Assembly: GCF_036669915.1 (NCBI RefSeq)
Contig: NC_089315.1
Span: forward strand, 26,506,432-26,570,431
Source of the DNA: Pocillopora verrucosa
Taxonomy: Eukaryota > Cnidaria > Anthozoa > Scleractinia > Pocilloporidae
Length of the DNA: 64,000 nt
Reading direction: 5' to 3'
The notes below the pieces were generated by a model. The model did not search any database. It was not told the DNA's origin and saw only the letters and a program-made list of their open reading frames with translations. This document shows, piece after piece, positions 11,184 through 22,900 of the stretch; within the stretch, counting starts at the first letter, position 1; each line of letters begins with the position of its first letter. The position numbers were made by a program, and so were the translations under genes.

Positions 11184-14100
11184 CAGCCTGAATTTCATTT
11201 TGATGTTTTCGAATTTTTCAACACTGCAGACAGCTTTGGCGACATTATTTCCATCAAATGGTTCTGTAATAAATCAAGAAAAAGGTATTACTTATTAAAA
11301 CTAATTGGGGAAAGACATACAAAGCTAACTGTTTCCCTCGCAATAAGACATTAAATGCGTATTGTGTAGGGGAAAAAAACTCACCTTCTACACAAACCAA
11401 CTTCCTTTTACGTTGTGAGTCTCGTGGATAAGCAGCACCAAGTGCAATGGAAATATAATCAGTACTCCAGCTAAGAAGGAAATAAAAGTGAATGTAAGAC
11501 CTCCACCACCCTTTCACTCCAAAGGTTGCAATACTAAGTCTCCTTACTGTCTGTCGTACGATTCTAACGATGTTATTTCAGAGAATTTGGTATTGGATCA
11601 ACTAACAATCCCTTGATTGATATTTTTCTATATTCTCATCACCTGTCAGCTTGATATTGAAATGATATTGAAAATTTCGTATTGGTCACCTATGGGGTTT
11701 AAGGATTAAGACGAGTTTAAAAGATGTCACTGTCTAAAGGAAGTAAGATTCTAAAAAAAACTGTGGTGCTGCGTCAGTGGAGAGTATAGCAAGGCCATCT
11801 GGGTATTATCAACTAGGTTTATTAAACGTAAATTGGCCACCGTTAAGAGTTTCAAAGCTAAAACTCTAAAGGGTAAAAACTCTTACGTTATCAACTGAGT
11901 TGATAATACCAAATTTCAGATGTCACTGTATGTTTTGTTTCTGATCAGCACGAACAGAGCATTAAAATCATACCTAAAATCCGCAGCATAGTATTTGAAG
12001 AATCCAATAAATAACTCTCCTATAGATTGTCTGTTCTCTGATCTGTGAATTATCAGGCACAATTAGTATTAGGAGCAAAAAATATTGCTATGTTACTGTG
12101 GACACAATTGGATCGCCAGAATAAAGCAGAAGGAAACGTGATGTTAACTTACTGGTTGCAGACCATACTTTTACACGGATTCAGGGCTAAAAGGCTTGAG
12201 AAATCACTTGTGTATCTGAACAATGCCTGTTAAACAAAACGAAAAAAGAAAACCCACCAAAATATTACATTTTCATTTTATCAAAAAATACAACATACAT
12301 TCATATCAAAATATTTCTCATGTCTCTCTTGTTATCATGCATCTTACTTTCTCATGCATATGCTACTCATTTCTTAGCCAAGATCTGGTTGTTAATTCTC
12401 TCCTCGAGCTGTTGCACATTTCTTTGTATATTACAGTGTAGTTACAGGAATTTGGTGATAGATCAAGATACGACTTCTACCCATTAAATTTGAGTATTCT
12501 CATCATTTGCTGGACTGAAGTTACACATTAATCAATCCTGGAAGTTAAATGGTTAAACAGTCAAATGCAATAACTTGATATGATGACAACCAATTTAAGT
12601 TATTCTGCAATTTATATTAAAAAAAGGTGTGCATGAGCACATGCCGTACTTACTGGATATTGCCTTTGTAAGACAGGAACTACAGCAGGTTTACAAACAC
12701 CTTACAAACAAACAAAAAAATGCATTGCATACAAAAATTATTCTTGAATAAATACACCAACTACATTTCACTGCCCCCCTTCCCAAATCATTAACTCCTG
12801 GATATGCTCATGTACATGTACTATGTACACTTGTGCATGTCAGGGGAGCCTGCTTTTACTCATAATCCCTCACTAAGAAGTAAAAAAAAGCAAAACTTAC
12901 AATAACTAAACTTCAGGTTGGTAATATTGTCAAACATACCTTGTAGATAGTGAATGACCATCAGAGCAAGAGCATAGCTAGAGAGTGTACCCAAGCTAGC
13001 ATCATTGATGTTGTGTGTTTTGGCCCACCTCTTCACCAACATCACCAGTGGCTGGACACGATAATCCACTGATGTAAAAAGAAATAAAGAAATAAATAAC
13101 TACCTAGTATATAATAATACTTTAATAAGTATAAATGTATACATCAAAACCCTTTGGTCCCTCTGAGTGACCAACATATTATTTCTCCTTACAGTATCAC
13201 CCCTGAATCAACCATTGAGGTCATGAGAAAGAAGGAAATGATCACGGATTGAGAAAGCTCGTAGGTATTCAACAAATTCTCCTTATCAGTACTAGAGAAA
13301 ATTTACAGAGAACAGTTTGGAAAATATGACCACTGATATTAGGACTAAAGGCACTAGGTAAAAAGACAAATTAATGTGGCAAAGTCCACATGTTTTTCAT
13401 TTAAATGTTTCATTACAAGATGTGCTACATGTGAGCGTCACCATGCACATGATGACAAAATAACTGTTGAAACAACCTCCAATGATCTTTGATTCAGTCC
13501 ATATTAGACAAACAAAAAAATAGGAAATGTGTTAAAGAGCCTGATCTTACAGAATTTATTTTAACACAAAAGTTTAAACCATGCGAGAAAATCATTGAAA
13601 ATTCCCATTTGAGACAACCATTGAGAAAGTATAGACTTGCCTCCACAGTAAGCTCTGAGCAAGTGGGTGTTCCTCAAACCCTGGAAATAGAATAAACTGT
13701 ATGTCATAATAAGAAGACTCAAGAAACAGGTCTAAAAGTTTGTCTTGAGTATACAGTCTAAAGAGAATGCTGAAATACCAAACAAAAATGAAACCTAGAT
13801 TTCATTTCAGCTAGCATTTATATTATGCAAGCCAATCTTAATGACAATACTACAACATGATTCCATTTCCTCTGGTCATTATCACAAAAAAATTAATTAC
13901 TTAAAGACTAAAAAAGAAAACAAACAAATAACTTACTACAATATTATTAATGTTGATGTCACACTCACAGCCACTATGGAAGGATAAGAAACAGAAGAAA
14001 AATTTGTTGTTTGTCTATAATGATATCAGCAGCTATTGATTGAAAGCTAAATCTTCTCTGGATGAGGGTTAGCTTGTAAAACAGAAGTGTATAATATGTA

Positions 14101-16393
14101 CACTGTATTTTGGACCCTCAGTATAAACATGTACTAACTTGTTATAAGCATACAGAGCTCTTACCTGATCATATCCTTGAATTTCAAAATTGGTACACTT
14201 GCAGGAATAACTGCACATCTACTAAGGAAAGCTGTTGAACAATTCCGATATGTGAACTGTCAAGAACTATTTGCATACAAGAGATACAGGTACAGTATGA
14301 TCCCATTTTACAAAGTAACGAGGCAGTTTCATGATGGTTTTGTTGACAATGACACATACAAGTAGGAAAGCTGCAAGAATGGTGACATATCATACAAAAA
14401 ATGTTTTTAACTCCTATAGGAGACTGTGTATTTGATTACTCACTGTTTTTAGGGTCATTGTCCAATACTCTCTGAATTTTCCTCAAAATTGGCAGAGCTT
14501 CTTTCCTGTTATTTGACTGCAGTCAAATTGGATTCACAACAATTTGTTAGAAAGGAACTTAAGAGAAGAATATGATAAGAGAAACTTAAAAACCACACAT
14601 TCATTTACATGATCTCACCTGCTGTAGATGTTTCAAAATCAAACAGAAATCAGCATCACTAGTATTACCACCAAAGCCATTGCTTGACGAGCCACAAAGA
14701 TGTAAAGAACAACCTGGAAAAGAGAACAGGCTCAAAATTGATCTTAACTTAACTCTTTTTTACCCAAGATCTACATAACAATTCACCCTATTGTTTATCA
14801 TAAATTTGTTTAATTGCAGCTCTGACAATTTGTTTTCTAATCAAATAGTATCCTCATCACCTTACTACTAGAAGGTGTGTTGATCAGGTGAGGAATCTTC
14901 TGGCTTATTACCAAGATTAATAAATTCCCTGTTTTGTGAAATGTCTTGATCAAAAAACCTACAACATGAAAAGCTACAAGTAGAACAGGCTTTCAAATAC
15001 ATGTACACCACCCAGTACCAAGAAAAAGTGCAAACAATGACTACTACTCAAAAACCTCACTCTGATAGGGAGGCTTGTTAGAAACTTCATTCCCTAAAGA
15101 GGGGGAGAGCCCATTACATATGAAATTTACAGTACATACAGTGGAAAGTGCAGTAATGTACATGTACCTGGAAAAAATGGTAACAAAGTTCTTTCTAGAA
15201 AAGATTTCAACTTTAATTTCTTTTGTAGTGTCTCAACAGTTTGCACACATTTCAAGGTTTCCTCTTGTATCTCTTGGGTAAGCTGAAACAAGAAAAATCA
15301 TTACTGCCAACCACTAAAGGGTTTTTTTTGTTAACATTGTGGTGTATGACCCATAATGTGTGTCATAAGGGATCGTTTCACTATTCAGTATATAAATCTC
15401 TGTTGAGTTTTCACATCTTACTCAAATTTTGGGTACAGAACAACCCCGTATGCTACAAACATGAAAGTGTTGGGCTGTTGGGATATCTATTAAACTGCAT
15501 GTATTTTCTACCTTGTTTACAGAGCAACAGCATCAAAAAACTTTTTTTCTTTCAATTATTATACATGTAAGTTAGAGTTTAAGATGCTGTACAGGTGTAG
15601 CTTCAATAATTAGGTTTTAAATTTAATTCAGATCGCTTAAACTTCACGAGGTTCAACACAATTGAATTGTGAAAAATTTGTCTCTCACCACAAAATTTCT
15701 GCTTAGCAAGTGAGTTGTGAATTGTCACGGCACCACATACCTGCCTGTATACATGTACGCTGTAACTTCACAAATGCATAAATCCCAATTAAATAACCCT
15801 AATTTAGTGAACAATAATTAGGTTGTCACTCACACTCCAAGCAAAATACTTACTGTTTCCAGGGTAAACACAGGGGGTTCTACTTCAAACTGCTGAAATC
15901 TTAATGACCTAGCAGTATTATTACATGTTGCTTGGGAGGTACTGTAATATCTTTTCACTCGTTTGGTTATGACTTCATCTTGAAAGTCTGGAGTTACAGT
16001 GGAGTGATGACGACGTTTAGGTGGTCTTCTCCCAATACTTTCTCTACTCAAGCTGTTCAGTGTCTTCCCATGATTTAAGCTTATTGTTCTTTGCTCATTA
16101 GTGACATTCACACTGATTGCTGCTTGATCTGAAGAAGTTGCTGTGTTTGTACATTTAGAGGTTGAAGAATTAGAGTTCGTGCTGCTTCTGTCATTATACA
16201 GAGCATAATTGTTTGACTTATATTCTGTTGGTCTAATGACTGTAGATTGCTTTGGGGTTTTCCGGGTGAATGCAGGTAGATCACTATCCTTAGGCTTTGG
16301 AAGGTATTTCTCAAGATCCACGAATGATGGAGTGTATACTGACTGTCTCTGCCAGTACTGCCCATTTCTTTTGCCTTTACCAAAGTTTGCCAT
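11184..16393 (-). CDS. TENT2: Poly(A) RNA polymerase GLD2-type (TENT2), last exon not found
   Basis: Cytoplasmic non-canonical poly(A) polymerase that lengthens mRNA tails, typically in germ cells and embryos. Exons 5' to 3': 16393-15854, 15282-15168, 14713-14619, 14516-14444, 14231-14165, 13973-13937, 13680-13641, 13068-12940, 12700-12654, 12226-12153, 12042-11974, 11470-11385, 11263-11184; phases agree throughout (484 codons). Exon 1 (180 residues) is a low-complexity Ser/Asn/basic tail. The nucleotidyltransferase core has G-S-S-S-N-G-F-G and the DxD pair (SDAD, about residues 238 and 240); the third Asp is in ECDININN (about 302). Downstream are GLRNTHLLRAY, NDASLGTLSSYALALMVIHY, GELFIGFFKYYA and EPFDGNN, all GLD2 signatures. 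No RNA-binding domain, as in the family. A 5'-UTR intron likely ends at 16409 (TTTTTGTTAG). Intron 7 has a GC donor. Beyond 11184 a canonical donor follows, so a short terminal exon is missing from my model. Confidence 0.92.
11540..11715 (+). mobile_element. TTAA-ended miniature element, family B copy 1 (partial)
   Basis: Contains GAATTTGGTATTGGATCAA, ATTCTCATCACCTG and the terminal GGTTTAAGGATTAA. The left end is eroded. It lies in TENT2 intron 12 (between exons 11974-12042 and 11385-11470). Confidence 0.6.
11760..11915. repeat. Interspersed repeat with internal inverted arms
   Basis: GTGGTGCTGCGTCAGTGG and TTGGCCACCGTTAAGAGTTTC match the stretch at 655-720 (GATGCTGCGTCAGCGG ... TTGGCCACCGTAAAGAGTTTC). 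Within this copy GGGTATTATCAACT (about 11805) and its near reverse complement AGTTGATAATACC (about 11899) form inverted arms about 80 bp apart, as in a small foldback element. Confidence 0.6.
12375..12560 (+). mobile_element. TTAA-type miniature element, family B copy 2
   Basis: Holds the family B blocks AAGATCTGGTTGTTAATTCTC, GAATTTGGTGATAGATCAAG, TGAGTATTCTCATCATTTGC and GAAGTTACACATTAATCA. Ends are eroded. It lies in a TENT2 intron. Confidence 0.65.
13150..13358 (+). mobile_element. TTAA-type miniature element, family A copy 2
   Basis: CCCTTTGGTCCCTCTGAGTG start, internal CCTGAATCAACCATTGAGG, CAAATTCTCCTTATCAG and ACAGAGAACAGTTTGG. The right end is degraded to GACTAAAGGCACTAGG. It lies in the TENT2 intron that starts with the GC donor. 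Confidence 0.75.
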
Positions 16394-16975
16394 TGTCTTG
16401 ATTACATTCTAACAAAAAGCAGAACTAATTATCAGTTATTTACATTTAAGTGATATGTTTTTGCATGCAGAACAGTGCTTGCATGCATGCCCCACATATT
16501 TAACAAAATGCTTAAATTTCCCTTGCTCTAAATACATGTATCATTGCAGTTAGTTAATTATTGATCACATGGCCTTGAACAAATTTTGTTTCCTCTCGAG
16601 TTTTGATGTGTCAAAGTTTTTCTCAGGAACCCCTGACACGACAACCAAAAACAAAAAAAACAAAAAAACTTACTGTTTCCCTTACATGGCATGCTTAAAA
16701 GTTACTTACCGTCCTCATAAAGAAATTAATACAATTAACCAAATGTTCTTGCTCTACTGATCACCTTTGAAATCATATTTCAACAATAACTTGCCTCAGC
16801 CTCTTTGACAAGTAATATTAATTAAACGACGAACTGGTCTCTATCTCTAGGATGTAAACATTTCTTGTAATTTCACCAAGTTTTTTACCTTAAATGTATC
16901 AATATAGCATGTTAGTACATGAGTCATATTCAAGTTTTCAAGGGTATGTGGAAATATAAAAATTTCAGTTTCTTA

Positions 16976-17195
16976 AGCCTTTGAACCATAAGAGTGACCA
17001 GCATCTAGTTTCTCTTTACAATAATACTGTTGAATCATTCATGTAAGATCATGAGAATAAGGGAAATGATCACCAACTTAAGAAGCTAGATTGTCAAACA
17101 AATTCTCCTTGTCAGTAACTTAGGAAATGTACAGATAACGGCAAGGAGATTATGCATACTGATGTTAAGGTGTAAAGGATTAAGGACGTGGAATA
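16976..17195 (+). mobile_element. TTAA-type miniature element, family A copy 3
   Basis: CCATAAGAGTGACCAGCATC start, CAAATTCTCCTTGTCAGTAA, AGGAGATTATGCATACTGAT, and a GTGTAAAGGATTAAGG end. No coding capacity. Confidence 0.8.
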
Positions 17196-19840
17196 CGTGT
17201 AAGAGTAATTTTCAATACAATGAAATGACTCTTCTGTTTGCACAACTGTAAAACTACACATACAGTGTGGAAGACATGTGGTGAGCTAGACCATTTGGTT
17301 TAATACACAGAAAAGTAAGAAGGTGAGCACGATTTCAGACTTGCATGCTCTCTTATAGCATGAGTAAACACTTACGACTTGATGAACACAACGAAGGTTA
17401 ACGTTAAAGGCATGTCAGAATTTTCGACGAACAAAGCCCTGTAATAAAGGCAGCACTACCTGACACTTACATCTGATATTTGCATTTCACCTACACTAAT
17501 CTGTATTCTTACCTCATTACGCGACAAAAACTAGATGAAAACTAACTGCAGCCATATCAACTTTCAATGCGCGTGTAATATTTGACAAAATACCGCTGGC
17601 GCAATGTACAGTCTGAAGCAGGGAACGGAACCTCTAAACGAGGCTAAGACCAGGGGTGCACTTAGGGGCCTGGGATGGAACGAAAGAGAACTGAAAGGAC
17701 TCAAACGGCGATTTAAAAATTCTCTGTCGACAATGATTGTGCGCTGCTTTACTTGGAACAACGTTGAAGAGAAAAGGAGGCCAGCGAGCCCATCTTACTT
17801 GAAATTTTATGGTATGGGGCGTAAAACCCAGAGACTGGTCGAGACTCAACGGTTTCACCTTTGCTCACCGGCGGAAAGTTGAGTTTAAGTTATTACTTTT
17901 ATATTTACCTTCCTTTTAGCAGATTGTGTTGAGACTCAAAAGAAAAAAGGGAAAAAGGGAGTCAGTCAGTCGAGCAGTGTTTTTATAGCAATTAGCAGAA
18001 AAATCAGACAAGAGAGCGCTGTGGAGAAGCGAAAAGAAAAGGGAATTTAACCAACCACTCCTAAAATATCCAACAAATGAAACTCAAAACGAAAAAAAGT
18101 TGCCAAGGTGGTGGCTCGTGACGTCCAAGTAAAATGATTTGACCTTCTATAACCTAGAATGAAGCACTTCCTTCATGGTCGATCTCGTTATGACAAAGGA
18201 AAATTGAAACGTTATTTAGAATGGCTTTATGTGCCTTTTTTAAACTTCCAATCCCAATTCCACCGCTGGTAAGATCCCTATCCTTCGCATATTTTCATCC
18301 CTCTCGACTAAAGCCTCCCTCATCATTTGATTTCGGGCCTCGGCGCCGCGGTAGCCTAGTCGAGCCTATCGATCAGTCACCGCTTTCTGAGGAGAGGTAA
18401 TCAAAAGGAACGAAGAAGGGGAGGGGGGGGGGCATTATCCTTCTTCTTCCTTGCCCCCACTAACGCTGAGTCAAACGAGGCGATTAAGGAACTTAAGGCT
18501 CGTTAACATGCTGCCAATTGAAACGCAACAAGAGTGACGCAGGTTCCTGCGGTACGAGCTTGAGAACAAAACCAATTTGCAAATTATTTAGACGAGTGAG
18601 TATGCTCCTTGACCTTATTAGCGTTTCGCTTCACCGCAACATATATCGTTAGAAGGAGGAGGTTGCCAGTATAATCACCACGAAGTATCGGTGATTAAGC
18701 GGATGTAGGATATTACTTTAGGAAATACTTTTTTTCCCTAAGATGTACAGTGATTTTTTTCTTCACATCACTATCAACATGTCACGGTGAGATTGAGCAT
18801 AGAATAAAACTTTGACTCCTGAATGATCTTCATTTGAGCTTAACAATTGTCGAATGCACTTATGGTAGCAAAATTTAAGATAGGAAAGTTCATTTCATCT
18901 TCGCCGGTTGTTTTGGCTGGCTGCTGACATTTCAATATTCCCAATGGCGTGGCACATTTAAAGGAGGGGCCGGGGATGAAAAACTGAGGAGGGAGTGGGA
19001 ACGGGTTATTGATGAGGACATGTAAGAACAAAACACCAGCGATGAATGCTTAAATGGAAGTTTAATGTGATCACTCTACATGCAATTGCGAGCGACAGAG
19101 CCGTCGCTAAATATGGCTGACAACCGTTCGGCCTAACTTCTTCTATACTACTCACTAAAGTTTACGATTAACACCTTTTTAATGTGCTGCACCTTAATAA
19201 ACCAAAGAAGCAAAAAACAAAACAAAACAAATAATGAAAAAGAGCTTAACACATATTCGACGCTCATGGTTATTTTAGTCTACTCCAACTTAAATGCTTT
19301 TGCTTAAAATGATTGATAACTGTGCATAATATGAAGGTTCATTCAGGGCAATTTCACGGTCAGTAGGCCTGAAATACACAAAAATAAGACAAGTTAAGAA
19401 ACGGCTTAAGTTACCGAGTAAATTCATGTGACGTGTCAAAGTAAGATGGCCCCTTTTTTAACGAGCTCTCAAAGAGAATATGGATCCTTTGCCTACAAAT
19501 GTTTTTGCATTCCAAACTTAGGCAGTCTATGATTTCCAAGGTAGCCAATAAGTCAGTTACACGAATGAAGCTAACGTTAATTTCCATTTGTTTCCTGAAA
19601 GTAAGACTGAGATGGTACCCTGGCATTTTTTTAATATTGTAGTTTAGTCAGTGGTACACTAGCTAAAGAGCGTACGACGCTTAGTAGAGGGCGCCTTTTA
19701 CTCTGAACCTGTCCTTTTCACTCTTCTTAATTTTCGACGGTCATCCACGAAAATTGCTTAAACAACGAGTTCACCTCTCCCACTTCCCTTCTCTTTTATC
19801 GATCTCGGCTAAGTACTACTTTGGTCAACTACGAGTAACG

Positions 19841-19846
19841 TTTATT
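19841..19846 (-). terminator. Candidate poly(A) signal of the vitellogenin-like gene
   Basis: AATAAA on the minus strand about 113 nt beyond the TAG stop at 19959. It is the nearest match downstream of the terminal exon. Confidence 0.4.
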
Positions 19847-19958
19847 TTTATTCTCTCTGCCCCGCTTTCATAAACATTATCTGTAGATATGACTTGGAAT
19901 GCGGGGCCAACTGACCTTAGAACTATGAGTTGATACCATTAAATGTCTTACCTTTTTT

Positions 19959-22900
19959 CTAAGCTTTGCATGGTACTGTCTTGCAGACGGTCTTTCCCTT
20001 TCCAACCATATCAGGGACACAAGAACATTCTCTGCACTGTGCAGTGTCATGCTTCAATTGTTTAAAAATGCTCTCCAAAATCATCTGCATTTGCCAGGAG
20101 TATGGCTTAGCTTTTGGTCCCTCGAAAGCGGGCTTCAGGTTGATACCTACACCTTGTGTTTCAGTAACAACCTGGAAGTATTCGTCATTTTGAGGTGGTC
20201 GGTAGATTTTTATAAGTGACTTCGTTTCGGCTTTCGAAATTCCTTTCTTCGTGTAGGCATTATTGAAAGTGTCTATTGCAATGGCCCTCTTAAGCCTAAA
20301 TGACAGAAGCAATTGAAAGAAATAAATAAAGAATAAGTAACTAGTAAAGTCACCAAATAAGGCAAATAAGGGTTAAATCCCCGAAATTTTTTTCTATCTG
20401 TGAAGCGATTGGGTTCCGTTGACCACTCCAAGAGAATTTGGCAGAATATGAGAACGTCAATTGCAATAAGGTGAAACTTCGGATACATAGGTGACGAACA
20501 AGTGAAACTTGTTTCACTGAGCGTTTGATCGGCACGCCAACCTATCAACATTAAAATTGGACAGAGTGATCATGTTAAATTCTCCTTGCACTTGATCTAT
20601 TAACTTTACGCAACTAGCAGACCCTAACGACAAAAAGAGGTTAATCTATCACCACCCCATTCAATTGGCAAACTTATTAAGGTTTTGTGCAGTTGGTTAT
20701 CCACAGCATCGCGCTTTTAAACGTTCCGGGCGACTTCATCGGCCACAAAGCCAAAATTCTGTTACATATAAAAATATCCACAAGTTACTTACGGAAACTT
20801 CCCGATCAAGACAAGTCTTGCACCGATATCCTTCAGAGCCTTGACGACTGTTTCACTGGAAATGTTGCTATGATTGACTCGGATGCTGTTCGTGACGAGG
20901 ACAATGAGCTTGGAGGCAGCAGGTCGGAATGGATATTCGGCAGCCTTCATCAAGCCAAGATAGCCATCGCTTTCTGGGAATTCCCTATTGCTCCTGAAAA
21001 TTGAACGATACAAATCTCTTAAGACATGTGCGCTATTTTTATCTGTATCTGTTTGTTTTTATCCTTCAAGCCTTTCAAGTCATTTTTTCTACCCGCCTAA
21101 GATGTTATAGTTTTATGAAAGGTTTGAATGCACGATTTTCAGACCCTGTGTTATGGTGGGCATCCATTTACCGAACTGCACCACTTGCATTTTTCATGGG
21201 ATAAGCAGCCGTTCAATCCGTGTTTCAATGGCAAAGTGTCTCCAAGTGTCTGTTTTCCCACCAAAGTATTTTTTAGGTCTCTTAAAAGCCACGGAAAGCC
21301 TGTCTAGCTAGGTTCTACACTAAGCTCATTTGCTCTTCACCAAGTACGGTTTGCAAGGATTCAAATCTAACCTTGGGACGAATCTCATGTTCCTGATGAC
21401 GTCAGTTGTGAAGTACTTGGCGCTATTAAAGAGCTGACCCTTAATAGTATGCTCATGACCGGGCCTGTGCACTGGCACTTTACCGCTGAACCCCACAAGA
21501 CCAAACTGCGGTGACATCCCCTCTTTCTTCATATATTGGTCGATCTGCTGTGTAAATGAAGGTAATAGAGCGGCCACAGGCTCCATATCTTCACCCTCGC
21601 TGCACACGAAAACAATGTCCACTTTACTCGAGGGTTTCTCTTTCCATGTCGAGTTCTTCTCATGCATGTTGCTTCCAACTTCACAAGATGCTGTGGACAA
21701 AAGGAAATAGGTGACCCAAATACTCTCTCAACAAGATTAAAGTGGGACTGCTGTTTCCGAGGTCACTGACATTGACAATTTGAATGCCGGGCCGAGCAAT
21801 GAATTCAAACCAAATTATTCCCCGTGGTTGCTTGCTTTAGCCGTCAAACCTCCTCAGCAGTAATTCATCAACAACTTTATTTAACCCTTCATTCACTATA
21901 ATATCACTATCACTGAATAATTTTTTTTGATTTACTGTGGTAAAGGTGGTTTCGCTATAGAGTGAAAATCAGGGCACTCAAACGATATAAAAAGATTGAA
22001 AAGAGACTGCAAATTCTTGGAATTGATAGGAAAAAGAACCACAGACGTTAAAAGAAAGACATGAAAAAATGCTGAAATATACCATTATCCCTTTTGCAAT
22101 ATTTCAATGCTATACACAAAACTGCGAGGATAATACTACTAATAATAATAAGTCAAAAAATTTAGTTCCTTATCACTTCTGGCTAGTGGATTGTAATTTT
22201 AGGTGCAGTCCGTTTCGAAAGAAGAAATTTTCAGTTGACGTGTATATGTTTATATCTGTGTAAATACCAAATAATGCGCAAGGTTCGATAGACGTAACCT
22301 AACTCTGGCGGATCTTATATTCACATGTTTGTTTTGTAGAAGAGCTCATAAATAAAAAAAAATCATTCGAAAATTGAGAGATAAGGATGAAATATTGCAC
22401 CGAATGCTCTACTGACTTGGTGGGTTGAAGAAGAAAGAAGGGGCGAGGCGGTTTGTTTTCTGCGGATAAAGGACAATCTTTTCTTTCGTCCCTACGGTGA
22501 AAAAACTATTCAATTTGTCACAAAAGTGGAGAATATCGAACTTACTGCATTCGTCAGGCAGAGAAACCTCAATTCCATGGCGTTTACATTGTCGGATGTA
22601 AGCTGCCGTCACATTGCAATGCAGGGTTCTCACCGGTGCAGAGACGTCACAATCCTTGTATTCTGCTTTGCATGCAGCTGCAAAGTCGACTGGATTAACC
22701 TGAAATTGGAGAACAGGGAAGCTCAGAAATGTTGCCAAGTTAAGGTACAGAATGCAAATAATGAAACGTAAGAATTAAGATACCAGCGATGATTCGAATC
22801 CGACGTTTTAACCTTCTTTTCACCTTGGTTTGCAAGACAGCGGTTGTTTCTCACGATTCCCTTTGAAATTTACGTCAACGGGCAGAATTGAACCCCTCAT

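Larger units (their letters stand above)
16409..19958. other. TENT2 upstream region and vitellogenin-like gene 3' flank, no further gene seen
   Basis: Probably contains the TENT2 5'-UTR exon and promoter and one family A element (own entry). The plus-strand ORF at 17604-17882 and its minus shadow have no recognisable domain. A homopolymer G run lies at 18420-18432. The remainder up to the stop at 19959 is unremarkable. Confidence 0.4.

Noticed and set aside
10852-11191. ORFs on both strands just after the last TENT2 exon found
   Set aside because: Neither continues the GLD2 C-terminus; a canonical donor at 11183 makes read-through unlikely.
17604-17882. Plus-strand 92-codon ORF upstream of TENT2
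   Set aside because: No recognisable domain and an overlapping minus-strand ORF of similar length; likely chance.
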